64,000 nt of DNA from Epithemia pelagica (taxonomy: Eukaryota > Bacillariophyta > Bacillariophyceae > Surirellales > Surirellaceae). Shown in pieces: positions 51,674 through 60,690 of the stretch. The first letter of the stretch is position 1. Every line of letters begins with the position of its first letter. The notes below the pieces were generated by a model. The model was not told the origin of the DNA and did not search any database. It was given only the letters and a program-made list of their open reading frames with translations. The translations under genes and the position numbers were made by a program. The stretch is from NCBI GenBank assembly GCA_946965045.2, contig OX337228.1, positions 6,076,001 through 6,140,000 of the forward strand. The letters run 5' to 3'.

Positions 51674-53077
51674 TTATTTGTCTGCATTCACAATTGTTTT
51701 GGGGAGCGAAAACTGTTCAAATCCTTGTCGACCGGAATGGTATCCAAAGCCCGATTCTTTGTGTCCTACCCAGGGGCAGGCCACATCCAAATGATTGAGC
51801 GCATAACAATTCACACCCACTTGACCCGCATCAATGCGACTGGCAACCCGTTCCCCCAAGGCGGCATCAGTAGTGTATACAGCACCACACAGGCCGTAGG
51901 GAGAATCGTCATTGGCCAATCGAACAGCGTCTTCCTCGGAACCGGAAAAGGATGTCAAGGCTACCACAGGGCCAAAGGTTTCTTCTTCGTACAGTCGCAT
52001 GCCCTTTTGAACGTCGCACATTACAGTTACTGGGAAGAATGACGATCCATCCGGTGCGTCGGTGGGAATAGGACTTTGGTACAAAATCTTGGCACCCTTG
52101 TCCACGGCATCTTTGACATGTGCCTCGACATGGTTTCGTTGCGTTTCCGAAACAAGAGGTCCCACGTTGTTGGCTGTATCCAATCCGTTTCCAACCTTGT
52201 ACTCGGGTGCATACTTGTTGACAATCGTTTGGCAAAAGTCGTCATAGACGGACTCGGCCACATAGACACGTTCGACGGAGCAACAGACTTGACCCGTGTT
52301 GCTGACCGAATAGGCAACGGCATCGTGAGCCGCCTTGTCCAAATCGGCACTCTCAAAGACAATCATGGGATCTTTGCCGCCCATTTCCAAAATGCATCGC
52401 TTCAATTTCGAAGCGGCCGATGACAGAATTTTCTTGCCCGTCGCACTGCTTCCCGTCATGGCCACCATATGGACGGCCTCGTGTTGGACGAGTTGCGCAC
52501 CGACAACACCATCTCCTTGGGCCAATTGCAAGATGTGAGGCGAGGGCATGGCCTTGGCGAGGGCCACGACAGTACGAGCACCGGATTCGGGTGCGACTTC
52601 CGAAGGCTTGACAATCACCACATTTCCAGATGCCAGCGCTGGTAGGGCCAATAGAATAATTTCTCCCACGGGAAAGTTCCAGGGACTCATGATCACAACG
52701 ACCCCCAGTGCTTGACGAATGACAGTGCAGGATTTGTGTTGAATGGGTTGCAGTGAGTTGCGTAGAATTTCAAAGTATTCATCCTTGTCGACCGCCGCGG
52801 CCAATTCGCCTTGGGCTTCCATCAACGGCTTGCCCATTTCTTGTACCATAAGTGTAGCCAGTTCCGGAGAAATGCGTTCCAGCTCTTGCAAGCCTTGTTT
52901 CAAGATGGCAATGCGTTCCTCGACAGATGTGGCAGTGCTCCAGGACGGCAAGGCCGTCTTGGCATTCTGCACCAGTTCATCCACATTTGTTGTAACAGCA
53001 ACCTTGGACACCAATTCTCCCGTGGCTGGATTCCTGTTGAGAATGAATCCGTCTTGAATGACAATTCCTTGCACCAT
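51674..53077 (-). CDS. Aldehyde dehydrogenase, succinate-semialdehyde dehydrogenase-like
   Basis: 467 residues from the ATG at 53077; the longer frame begins with TTG. ALDH signatures: MSPWNFPVGEIILLALPALA, KPSEVAPESG, MTGSSATGKKI, catalytic Glu in LEMGGKDPMIV (about 229), catalytic Cys in NTGQVCCSVERVYV (about 264), EEETFGPVVALTSF, and CPWVGHKESGFGYHSGRQG near the end. The short N-terminus and lack of presequence suggest a cytosolic enzyme. The group oxidises aldehydes such as succinate semialdehyde with NAD(P); exact substrate not provable. Ser-Val-Glu after the Cys pair (CCSVER) is less usual than CCAGTR. Divergent from PDX2, 421 bases between. Confidence 0.87.
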   Translation of the reverse strand: MVQGIVIQDGFILNRNPATGELVSKVAVTTNVDELVQNAKTALPSWSTATSVEERIAILKQGLQELERISPELATLMVQEMGKPLMEAQGELAAAVDKDEYFEILRNSLQPIQHKSCTVIRQALGVVVIMSPWNFPVGEIILLALPALASGNVVIVKPSEVAPESGARTVVALAKAMPSPHILQLAQGDGVVGAQLVQHEAVHMVAMTGSSATGKKILSSAASKLKRCILEMGGKDPMIVFESADLDKAAHDAVAYSVSNTGQVCCSVERVYVAESVYDDFCQTIVNKYAPEYKVGNGLDTANNVGPLVSETQRNHVEAHVKDAVDKGAKILYQSPIPTDAPDGSSFFPVTVMCDVQKGMRLYEEETFGPVVALTSFSGSEEDAVRLANDDSPYGLCGAVYTTDAALGERVASRIDAGQVGVNCYALNHLDVACPWVGHKESGFGYHSGRQGFEQFSLPKTIVNADK

Positions 53078-53498
53078 GATGTTCGAGATTTTATAATAGA
53101 ACGAACAAAGACTCAAGTCCAAAGGATGGAGCGTCGACCAAACAGGTTGGAATGAAGAAGATCTTGAGCGAGAAAAGATTTATGAAGGATACGTGTCTTG
53201 AAAAGATGTCGCACCAAGACCAAGCCGCAATCACTGACCACAGAAAAGATTTGAATTTTGAATCGACCATGAGCATTAGATGCGGAACATCCACGGACGA
53301 CGGTCGGTCGGTACAAAAGTCAAACGGAAGCAAAAAATGGCTTGTCTGGTCGTTCATGATTCATGACGTCAGATGGGCTTTGTTGGTGCGATCTGCGATC
53401 TGCCACCATCCACCATAGGTGGTTCGTTCTCCATCTCAAAAACCATCAAAGTTCTTTTGTCTAGAGACGTTCATAGATTGGTGAAAACGCACAGCATT
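53078..53498. promoter_or_regulatory. Divergent ALDH/PDX2 upstream region
   Basis: 421 non-coding bases between two divergent genes; contains CCACCATAGGTGG (53409-53421), a short inverted repeat. No defined promoter motif is claimed. Confidence 0.35.
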
Positions 53499-54611
53499 AT
53501 GGAGCAAGGAAAGCAACCACTCGTGGGCGTATTGGCTCTTCAAGGAGCTTTTGAAGAGCATCAGCAATGTTTGGAATCGATTGGATGCCGAACAGTACAG
53601 GTGCGTGATTCTACCTAGGTTCGCTCCAATCCAATCCTGTTTTGTTGCTGCCGTCGCAACGAGTGTGGAATGGAACCGGTGACGAGACAACGCAGTGAAA
53701 ACTCACTGTAGTTCGATCCTCTTTTCCAATAACAGGTTCGAACGCCGAGCGATTTGACAAGTTTGGATGGACTGGTGTTGCCGGGAGGTGAATCCACAGC
53801 CATGGGCCTGATTGGGACGCACACAACCAATGGTGGTAGCAGCAACAACAACAACAAAACCATGTGGCAATGTTTGCAAGAATTTTCCAAAACAAAACCA
53901 ACTTGGGGAACGTGTGCGGGCATGATCTTGTTGGCCGAAAAGTGCATTGGAACATCAGCTGTTATTCAAGATGGACAAGCCTTGATTGGAGGCATGGATA
54001 TTACCGTATGTCGAAATTACTTTGGTTCGCAAGTATCCAGTTTTGAAATGAGTATTCCTCCGCCACCGACATTGTCCTCCAAACAACCACCACAACAACC
54101 AGCAGCTGACGACTCTACTACTACTAGTGCACCAAAACCCTTTCCTGGTGTCTTTATTCGAGCACCGGCCATTTTGTCTGTCGGTCCCGAAGTGGACATT
54201 TTGGGAACAGTCGTGGCCACACCTTGTCACCAAGCGGCTGTGGTATTGCAAGAATTGGACAAGCGAATTCAAGCGGGCGAAAATGTCGTTCAAATGGGTG
54301 TCGTGGACTCGTTGGAACGAGACCAGGAACGAGGTAGCATACAGTACAAACAAGTGGTGGTAGTATCCAGCACAGACGAGGACAAGGAATCCAACACAAA
54401 CTCATCCTCCAACAACAACAACAACAGCGTCATTCGGTTACCGGGAGCGGCCAATGGAACAAATGCTCGAAAAGTTATTTGTGCTGTGAAACGTGACAAT
54501 TTGCTTTGCACCGCCTTTCATCCGGAGCTGACCAATGACTTGCGCTGGCATGAGTACTTTGTGTCCGAAATGGTCAAAACGCAACTCGGTTCCGAAGTAC
54601 AAGAACAGTAG
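53499..54611 (+). CDS. PDX2: Pyridoxal 5'-phosphate synthase glutaminase subunit (PDX2/SNO)
   Basis: Exon 1 53499-53600, intron 53601-53735 (135 bases), exon 2 53736-54611; 325 residues. Class I glutaminase of the PdxT family: GVLALQGAFEEHQQCLESIG, LVLPGGESTAMGL, nucleophile Cys95 in WGTCAGMILLAEK, FHPELTNDLRWHEYF with the catalytic His/Glu (about 295-297). It supplies ammonia from glutamine to PDX1, which builds PLP (vitamin B6). Longer than bacterial PdxT (about 190-200) because of low-complexity loops: Asn/Gly/Ser (TNGGSSNNNN), Pro/Gln/Thr (PPPPTLSSKQPPQQP) and Ser/Asn (SNTNSSSNNNNNS). Confidence 0.9.
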
Positions 54612-54964
54612 AACCTACCTAGTAAAGATTGAAGCATCATATTGATGGATACTGTAACTTGAACAGATGATTTCAATCATGCTACCCACAGAAGGTGTAG
54701 AACAAGGGAATAGTATTTTCCAGTGCTTTCGAAAGTCTGGCAGTAGATGGGAGCATCTTCAGGGAGACATGATCACTGGCAAGCTTCCGAAGGTGACTGA
54801 GAAGTGTTTTTGCACTTTGCACATGCGTTCGGATCAACAAAAGATGGGAGTATTGTCCTATACAAGAAGATAAATAATGTCGTTGTCAAAGGATGCTAGT
54901 TAGTTCCAAACTACAAAAGATCGTTAACGCGAGTCTTTACGAATGCAATCGGCGACTGTCAAAT
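54612..54964. other. Convergent 3' intergenic region
   Basis: 350 bases between the PDX2 and TPR-DnaJ stops. A short plus-strand frame at 54667 shows no features; no gene is claimed. Confidence 0.5.
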
Positions 54965-57900
54965 TTAATACCGGCGGTAGCCCTTGCTGGTATTGTATTG
55001 GATGCGAGCAGCCGGATCGCTCAACACTTCATACGCCATTTGGACTTTGCGGAAGGTGTCGCCAGCGCTGGGATCCTTATTCTTGTCCGGATGGAATTTC
55101 AAGGCCATCTTGCGATATGCCTTCTTGATTTCATCATCAGAGGCTCGGACACTCACATCCAAAATGGAATAGTGGTCCGAAGGATCTTTAGGGGTTTCAC
55201 TGACAGAACGATGACGACGATTGCTGTTATTTCGGGTGTTTTCCGTCTCATTGCGCCACGAGTTGTTGCTCCGGGCACGAGGATCGCTCGACTGTGAACG
55301 CGGTCCATGATTACGGAATGAGTCCCAACGTCTGGAACCACTGTTTTGGTTAGCCCATTGCTCGCGACGATCTTGAGCTGTTTCCTTGCCTCCCCACGAT
55401 GATGTCGACGACGAGGAGAAGTCGTACCGCTGTTGATGTTCCTGACGCCGCGCAGCTTCTTCTCTGGCCGCTGCTTCCGCTTTACGTTTCGCGGCGTAGA
55501 CCGCATCCAGTTCACCATTTGCATCTCGAACGGCTTCTGGTTTCACATCCTTGGGACCGTCAAAGATACAAGGAGTAACAACAGTGTTTTGGCGCGAAAC
55601 CTGTTTGGCCTCCTCGACCAAATCAAGCCACCGCTTGTACTCTGAAATCGCTTCTTGGTAGCGACACAGACGAGAGTAACACCGCGCACGTCGGAGCATG
55701 GCTTTCATGTAGCGTGAGTGAATGTGCAATGCAGACGAGCACTCTTCCAACGCATCTCGATGACGTTTCATTGCCATGAGGCAAGCCGCACGGTTGCAGT
55801 GCAAAACAGCATGAAGTCGTCCTCCTGCATTGGGTCCATCAAGATTATCGACAGAACCTTCGGAATCAATGTTTAGACAATTGGCATAATGCGCAGCTGC
55901 AAGCTCAAATTGACCAACTCTGAATAATTCATCCCCTTTTTCGCGGCCATTCTTGGTGCGATTCAACTTATTCCGCTCTTGCTTCAACCACGCAAATTCC
56001 GATTGGAGCTTGTTGTCTGGATATTTGGTACTTCCGTTTGCCACAAAGCTCTCCAAGGCCGAAAGACAACTTTCGGCTGCTGGATAGCGCTCTTCTAATC
56101 GAAGAGAACGCATATACCAGGGGATCATACATGGTGGTATCCAGAACACTGCTTCCGCAGAAGCTTTCGAATTGAGCTTGAGTTCTGCTGTTTCGGCATT
56201 CTCTTCACGCGAATCTCCAAAGAAATCTGGGGATAAATGCTGGGGGGCAGACGACATTGGAAGGAAGCCCTTTCCTTCCAAATCACCCACAAACACACCA
56301 CCCATGCGAGAGTTCGAAGCGGCCAAACGTTCGCAATACCCAGCAATTTCTCGCCAGCGCTTCATTCTAGCCAGAATGTTAACATTGGCCTGGATGAAAA
56401 ACAAAGAACCCGAAGCGATCGAAAGAGCTGAATTGACATGAGCCAAGGCTTCCGCCAAGCATCGGCGACTCGACGATCCTGCTTTGGTGTACATTTCCGC
56501 AGCTTTAGATACCACATCGGTCGCCTCTCGAAGCTTCTCAGTATCTGCTTTTCCCAGTGTGGCTTCAGTAGTCATTTGTTCCAAAAGGGATCGATGTTGG
56601 GCATGTTCCTCTCGACTGTGCACCGCGGCACTCTTTTCAATGGCAACTTGCGCCTTGCAAATCGCTTCGTCGAATGATTTGGAGGCACCATCAAAGTCAC
56701 CTTGCTTCAGAAGCGCCCGACCATGTCGTGTTAAGAGTTTCACTTCGAGCGGTGGCCCACCATCGCTAGAAAAATGCTCTCCGTTTTTGGAAATGTGCTT
56801 CAGGCCATCACGGCAATCACAGGCCGACACTTCGAATGCCCCAATCATTAACAGTGCGGCTGCTCGGTTCGAATGGAGGACTGCTAAGAAATCTCCCAAT
56901 TGAATACGAGCTGGGCTTTCGGATAGCATTTTAATACCAATGGTATAATGGCGAATTGAAGCCCCATAATCACCTTTCATGTAGCATCCACGAGCGTCTT
57001 CCTTGATTGCCGCAATGGAATTCTTCATCTCCGAATAATCTTGGGCAACGGCTTCTTGCGACATGCTACGGCTCGTCGTAGGTACAGTCGCTGTTACCTC
57101 TGCCGCGGCAGAGGCCATGGAAGATGCCGGCGCAGAGGCCGAAAAAGGGCGACGTTGGGATGACCCCTTGTTGTGTCTTCGGGACGATCCACCTGTGACG
57201 CTCCCCATTGTAAATTCATACTTGCTTTCCTTCAACACAGAAGGGGAGTTGTTGTTGTTGTTGGAGGTGGATGACAAAGGAGTTGTGGAGATGTCCATTT
57301 GATCTGAATCACTCGAGACACCCGATGGCTGATGCGGCGATGTGGACGTGGTCAAGGGGACTGTCGGACGATAAACACTAGAAGTTCCAATGGGAGCCGG
57401 TTTGTTCACGTTTCGGCGACCACGTGCCAGCTTTCGAGATCTTCGATTCGTTCCACCCCCACTGGTACCAAACTCAGCCACAAACGGCAGGACTGAAGGT
57501 CCTAGATTCGGTGCCACATTGTGAGACAGGGAGGGCTGCTCCAACTTGGCTTTTTCGGCCGGAGACGCCGCACTGACAGTTTCGGGTCGACTGTACATTC
57601 CAGGGTTGGTCGTTGCACCTTCTCCCATTCCACCCGTGTGGTTATGATTGTTGGTGGCAGCTGCCGAGGGTGAAAAACTAAAGGATTGGTGAATTTTGGG
57701 TGTGGGGCCTTTTCGTCGATGTTTGTTCTTGTCTGTCTTGAACGTCGCGGCGTTTTCCTTGGCCGGAGGCGTAAAAAAGTCGGGAACTGGTGAGGCGTCC
57801 ATGTACACAGGCTCTTGTTGTGGTTCTTTGGTGGCCGAGCCACGAAAGGAAGGAGAAGGTTCGACGGGGCCCGGGATTTCCGCTGCCGTATGAAGAGGAA

Positions 57901-59242
57901 TACTATTGGAATCGCAGGCCGGCACTTGCACCGGAGAAAAATTGCGAGGTGGAATCACTGTCGCCGCTCCGGCTCCGTCATCTTCTCGTCGTGGTGTGGG
58001 TCGACCCGATGGTGAGTAACTTCGGGTACGCTGTCGAGGCGATTCGGCAATTCCAGCTTGATCTTTTTCTTGCAGACCCGGACGATTGAGCGAAGGCGAC
58101 TGGGGTGTTGCTGTTCCAGCTGCCGGTGACGGGGGTCGGCCAAAGACAGCATGAGGCTGGGGGGAATCAGTCCTTCGTTTCGGTGAAGATGCGGCCGTAG
58201 GATAAAGTCTCGACTTTTTGGGAGAGAGTTCGGAGATGGTTCGTCGCTCCGGTTCGGATTCTACCTCTCCATTCTTCGTTCCAAACACATTGTGAAAGGA
58301 CGCTTCGGGTTGTCTTGGTACATGAGGCGGCGGCGCCAAAGGACCGGAAAAGGAGGTATCCGACCCAGTTTCGTTATTGTTGCCAGAGGTAGCTCCAAGA
58401 GGTATCTTCATGGTGGAAAAGGGATCAAACGCGGGCGGTTGTTGTTGATGTTGAGTTGCAGCATTCGCTCCAGTGGGTGTTGCTGTAGCGTTATTATTGG
58501 AATGACTATTGCTATTAGAATTGGAGGGTCTTCGTGGCGAGATCAAGACTTTTCGTGACCGCATAGCCGAACCAGAACGTGATGGTGCCCGTGGCCTTCG
58601 CATGGGTGAAAATTGAGGTGGTGGACGCAGTTGAGACGTGTGTTGTTGTTGTTGTTGTTGTTGATGCTGAGGCGATCCTAGGCCAGAAGGCACATTCTTG
58701 TTGGAAGAAGAAGAAGAAGAAAAGTCTCCTGTAGGACTGCTGCGTGTCGGTTTCACATTGAGATGTGTTTCCATAGGATCCTCGGCCGAAGTCGTGGCCG
58801 AAGTCGTGGATTCGGTGGACCATGTACATTGCACTCCTACACTATCTCCTCCTTTGCTTCCCATTCCAGCCGAATTCGCAGAGGGAGAGGACCTTGGTTT
58901 TCCCACAAAGGGAATCGAAGCCGATGGCGTTTTGGGTAAGGGAGAATTCATCTTGCTTTCTCCCGAATCAACGCCCGCACCCGTAGATCCATGGTCACCA
59001 AAGCCTCCCGCATCGCGTTGCTGCGGTGGTGGTGGCTGTTGATGATATTGCTTGTTCATGGAGAGTGTCATAAAATGTTCCGCCAGCTGCACGTACGCTT
59101 GTTTGCCAAACGTCGTGACGCCCAACCGATCTTGCAGTGCTTCGGCTATTTCGGCCACATCAGGGTAGCCACCTTTCCCATTGCCATTGGTGGAACCCGT
59201 CAGCGTCATCCGATCAACCATTGCCTGTAAATCTTCCGCCAT
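54965..59242 (-). CDS. TPR-DnaJ (J-domain) co-chaperone, DNAJC7-like architecture
   Basis: 1,425 residues, single exon. The N-terminal half (1 to about 690) is Ser/Pro/Asn/Gln-rich disorder with poly-Gln and poly-Ser tracts, except for a small helical start (AEIAEALQDRLG). From about 720, TPR repeats follow (ARGCYMKGDYGASIRHYTIG, LHSNRAAALLMIGAFEVSAC, then a second TPR set from about 1,090: GDELFRVGQFELAAAHYANC, HCNRAACLMAMKRHRDALEE, RARCYSRLCRYQEAISEYKR). A J domain ends the protein (about 1,355-1,420: HYSILDVSVRASDDEIKKAY, then HPDKNKDPSAGDTF with the HPD motif), followed by YRRY. It would recruit Hsp70 and bridge it to clients or Hsp90 through the TPRs. The long disordered extension is not typical of animal DNAJC7 (about 490). 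Confidence 0.85.
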   Translation of the reverse strand: MAEDLQAMVDRMTLTGSTNGNGKGGYPDVAEIAEALQDRLGVTTFGKQAYVQLAEHFMTLSMNKQYHQQPPPPQQRDAGGFGDHGSTGAGVDSGESKMNSPLPKTPSASIPFVGKPRSSPSANSAGMGSKGGDSVGVQCTWSTESTTSATTSAEDPMETHLNVKPTRSSPTGDFSSSSSSNKNVPSGLGSPQHQQQQQQQHTSQLRPPPQFSPMRRPRAPSRSGSAMRSRKVLISPRRPSNSNSNSHSNNNATATPTGANAATQHQQQPPAFDPFSTMKIPLGATSGNNNETGSDTSFSGPLAPPPHVPRQPEASFHNVFGTKNGEVESEPERRTISELSPKKSRLYPTAASSPKRRTDSPQPHAVFGRPPSPAAGTATPQSPSLNRPGLQEKDQAGIAESPRQRTRSYSPSGRPTPRREDDGAGAATVIPPRNFSPVQVPACDSNSIPLHTAAEIPGPVEPSPSFRGSATKEPQQEPVYMDASPVPDFFTPPAKENAATFKTDKNKHRRKGPTPKIHQSFSFSPSAAATNNHNHTGGMGEGATTNPGMYSRPETVSAASPAEKAKLEQPSLSHNVAPNLGPSVLPFVAEFGTSGGGTNRRSRKLARGRRNVNKPAPIGTSSVYRPTVPLTTSTSPHQPSGVSSDSDQMDISTTPLSSTSNNNNNSPSVLKESKYEFTMGSVTGGSSRRHNKGSSQRRPFSASAPASSMASAAAEVTATVPTTSRSMSQEAVAQDYSEMKNSIAAIKEDARGCYMKGDYGASIRHYTIGIKMLSESPARIQLGDFLAVLHSNRAAALLMIGAFEVSACDCRDGLKHISKNGEHFSSDGGPPLEVKLLTRHGRALLKQGDFDGASKSFDEAICKAQVAIEKSAAVHSREEHAQHRSLLEQMTTEATLGKADTEKLREATDVVSKAAEMYTKAGSSSRRCLAEALAHVNSALSIASGSLFFIQANVNILARMKRWREIAGYCERLAASNSRMGGVFVGDLEGKGFLPMSSAPQHLSPDFFGDSREENAETAELKLNSKASAEAVFWIPPCMIPWYMRSLRLEERYPAAESCLSALESFVANGSTKYPDNKLQSEFAWLKQERNKLNRTKNGREKGDELFRVGQFELAAAHYANCLNIDSEGSVDNLDGPNAGGRLHAVLHCNRAACLMAMKRHRDALEECSSALHIHSRYMKAMLRRARCYSRLCRYQEAISEYKRWLDLVEEAKQVSRQNTVVTPCIFDGPKDVKPEAVRDANGELDAVYAAKRKAEAAAREEAARRQEHQQRYDFSSSSTSSWGGKETAQDRREQWANQNSGSRRWDSFRNHGPRSQSSDPRARSNNSWRNETENTRNNSNRRHRSVSETPKDPSDHYSILDVSVRASDDEIKKAYRKMALKFHPDKNKDPSAGDTFRKVQMAYEVLSDPAARIQYNTSKGYRRY

Positions 59243-59935
59243 GGTGAATTACTGGTTGCTAGTATCTCTACTAGAGTGATTGTTTGTCGAATGAAACGTG
59301 TGTCAACAGCAGCGGAGGTGTCTATTCTCAGTTTGTCTATGTTCGAATGTATCACTCCAAAAATGCCGTATTGTAGCAGTAACAAGACGGGTCGATCGCC
59401 TCTTTCTACTTTCTGTCTACTTTTACCGAGCCGCTCTCCGTACAGTTGCAAAAATCTCGTTGTGGCTATGGTAGTGTAGGGTTTTTTGTTCATGACGCGC
59501 GCCGAGCGGGCAGTAGTATGCCTCATGTGTCGCATGTCGTAAGTACGGTGCGATGCAGGCGATTCGTGCGAAACGTCAGGATCCTGCGACCCGTACGGAT
59601 TCCGTTCCATTCGTCTATTCTCGAAAACTGTACGGGTATGTAGGAAAATGTAGACTGGCACGAGCCCCGAATGCCGAGCCATGCCGACGCCGACGCGGAC
59701 CAGGATGGAAGGCAAGAGTCGCGTGAAGATGTCGGATGGAGCTTTGTCTTTCGCGACAAAAATTTTTGGAGCTGCGCCCTGCGACCATGAATTTTTCGGT
59801 CGATCCTTTGTGCACTCCCATTGCTTTGCCTGTATTCTGTATTCTGTCTCCATTCCAGTTCACTCCGACCTTTTTGAACGCAGGGTGGGGAGGAGAATGA
59901 CTGAATGATTGGTACTCATTCTCTCCAAATGCAAA
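59243..59935. promoter_or_regulatory. Divergent upstream region between TPR-DnaJ and PIG-H genes
   Basis: About 690 bases; frames on both strands lack features. No gene is claimed. Confidence 0.45.
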
Positions 59936-60484
59936 ATGCAAAAATTGGTCATTTTTTCCAGCCAACCAGACCAGGGCAGGAATCACCAAGGATCTCTCCT
60001 TACCATTGCTTGGCAAATCGTGCTTGTCGCAATTACTGTTTCATGTGCATCTCTATGGCTTTCCTTCCATGAGAGCCTCGTTGAACACGACGTGACATTT
60101 CGGGTGCTGGTTGTTGTACTTGTTTGTGTGGTCCTGCTACTATATAACATGGTGACCAAGAATCGGAATACAACACGAAAGCAAGACGGATTGGACTATG
60201 GTGTCTCCATTTGCCCCTTGGGAGTACAAGTGTGGGTGGAGAATTCTCAAAATCAACCATCTTCCAAGGGCTCGGTCCGAGCCTTTGTCCCACGCCACGA
60301 AATTTTGGATTGCATTGTTCAGGAACGAATCTTGGCTCATCGCGTCCGAAACTCTCTCTTGTTCCGACTCCATGGACAAAGAATCCTAGAGCCATTCCCC
60401 GAACTGGATTTGCCGTACCACGAATGTCTACGGCAACGTCGGTCAATTCAAACCGCCTTGCGAGACTATGGAATTCTGCAGTAA
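59936..60484 (+). CDS. PIGH: PIG-H-like subunit of GPI-GlcNAc transferase
   Basis: 182 residues from the ATG at 59936 (the upstream in-frame codon at 59909 is TTG). Two adjacent membrane helices (IAWQIVLVAITVSCASLWLSF and FRVLVVVLVCVVLLLYNMV) form a hairpin. The cytosolic PIG-H domain follows: YGVSICPLGVQVWVE, VRAFVPRHEILDCIVQERIL, then LLFRL and a Pro-rich end with LPYHECLRQRRSIQTALRDYG. The pattern GxQ...[FS]IP...I.DxVI.E.I matches PIG-H/Gpi15. The complex puts GlcNAc on phosphatidylinositol at the ER, the first step of GPI anchor synthesis. Single-domain match, recognised by pattern only. Confidence 0.78.
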   Translation: MQKLVIFSSQPDQGRNHQGSLLTIAWQIVLVAITVSCASLWLSFHESLVEHDVTFRVLVVVLVCVVLLLYNMVTKNRNTTRKQDGLDYGVSICPLGVQVWVENSQNQPSSKGSVRAFVPRHEILDCIVQERILAHRVRNSLLFRLHGQRILEPFPELDLPYHECLRQRRSIQTALRDYGILQ

Positions 60485-60690
60485 TGGCAGTATTGCTAGA
60501 GAAATCCAACCGCTCAAATCGATAGACCTATTCTTGTATAGACTACGAGAACTCCTTGATCCCAGGACGTAGTTGAACGGCTTTGACATTCTTTGTTCTC
60601 CAAACTCGATTTGTTATAGAAAATAGAGGTTACGGCAGGGATACCATGGCCGTGGAATGATTAAAACCCCTCTTTACTAAAAACAATAAC

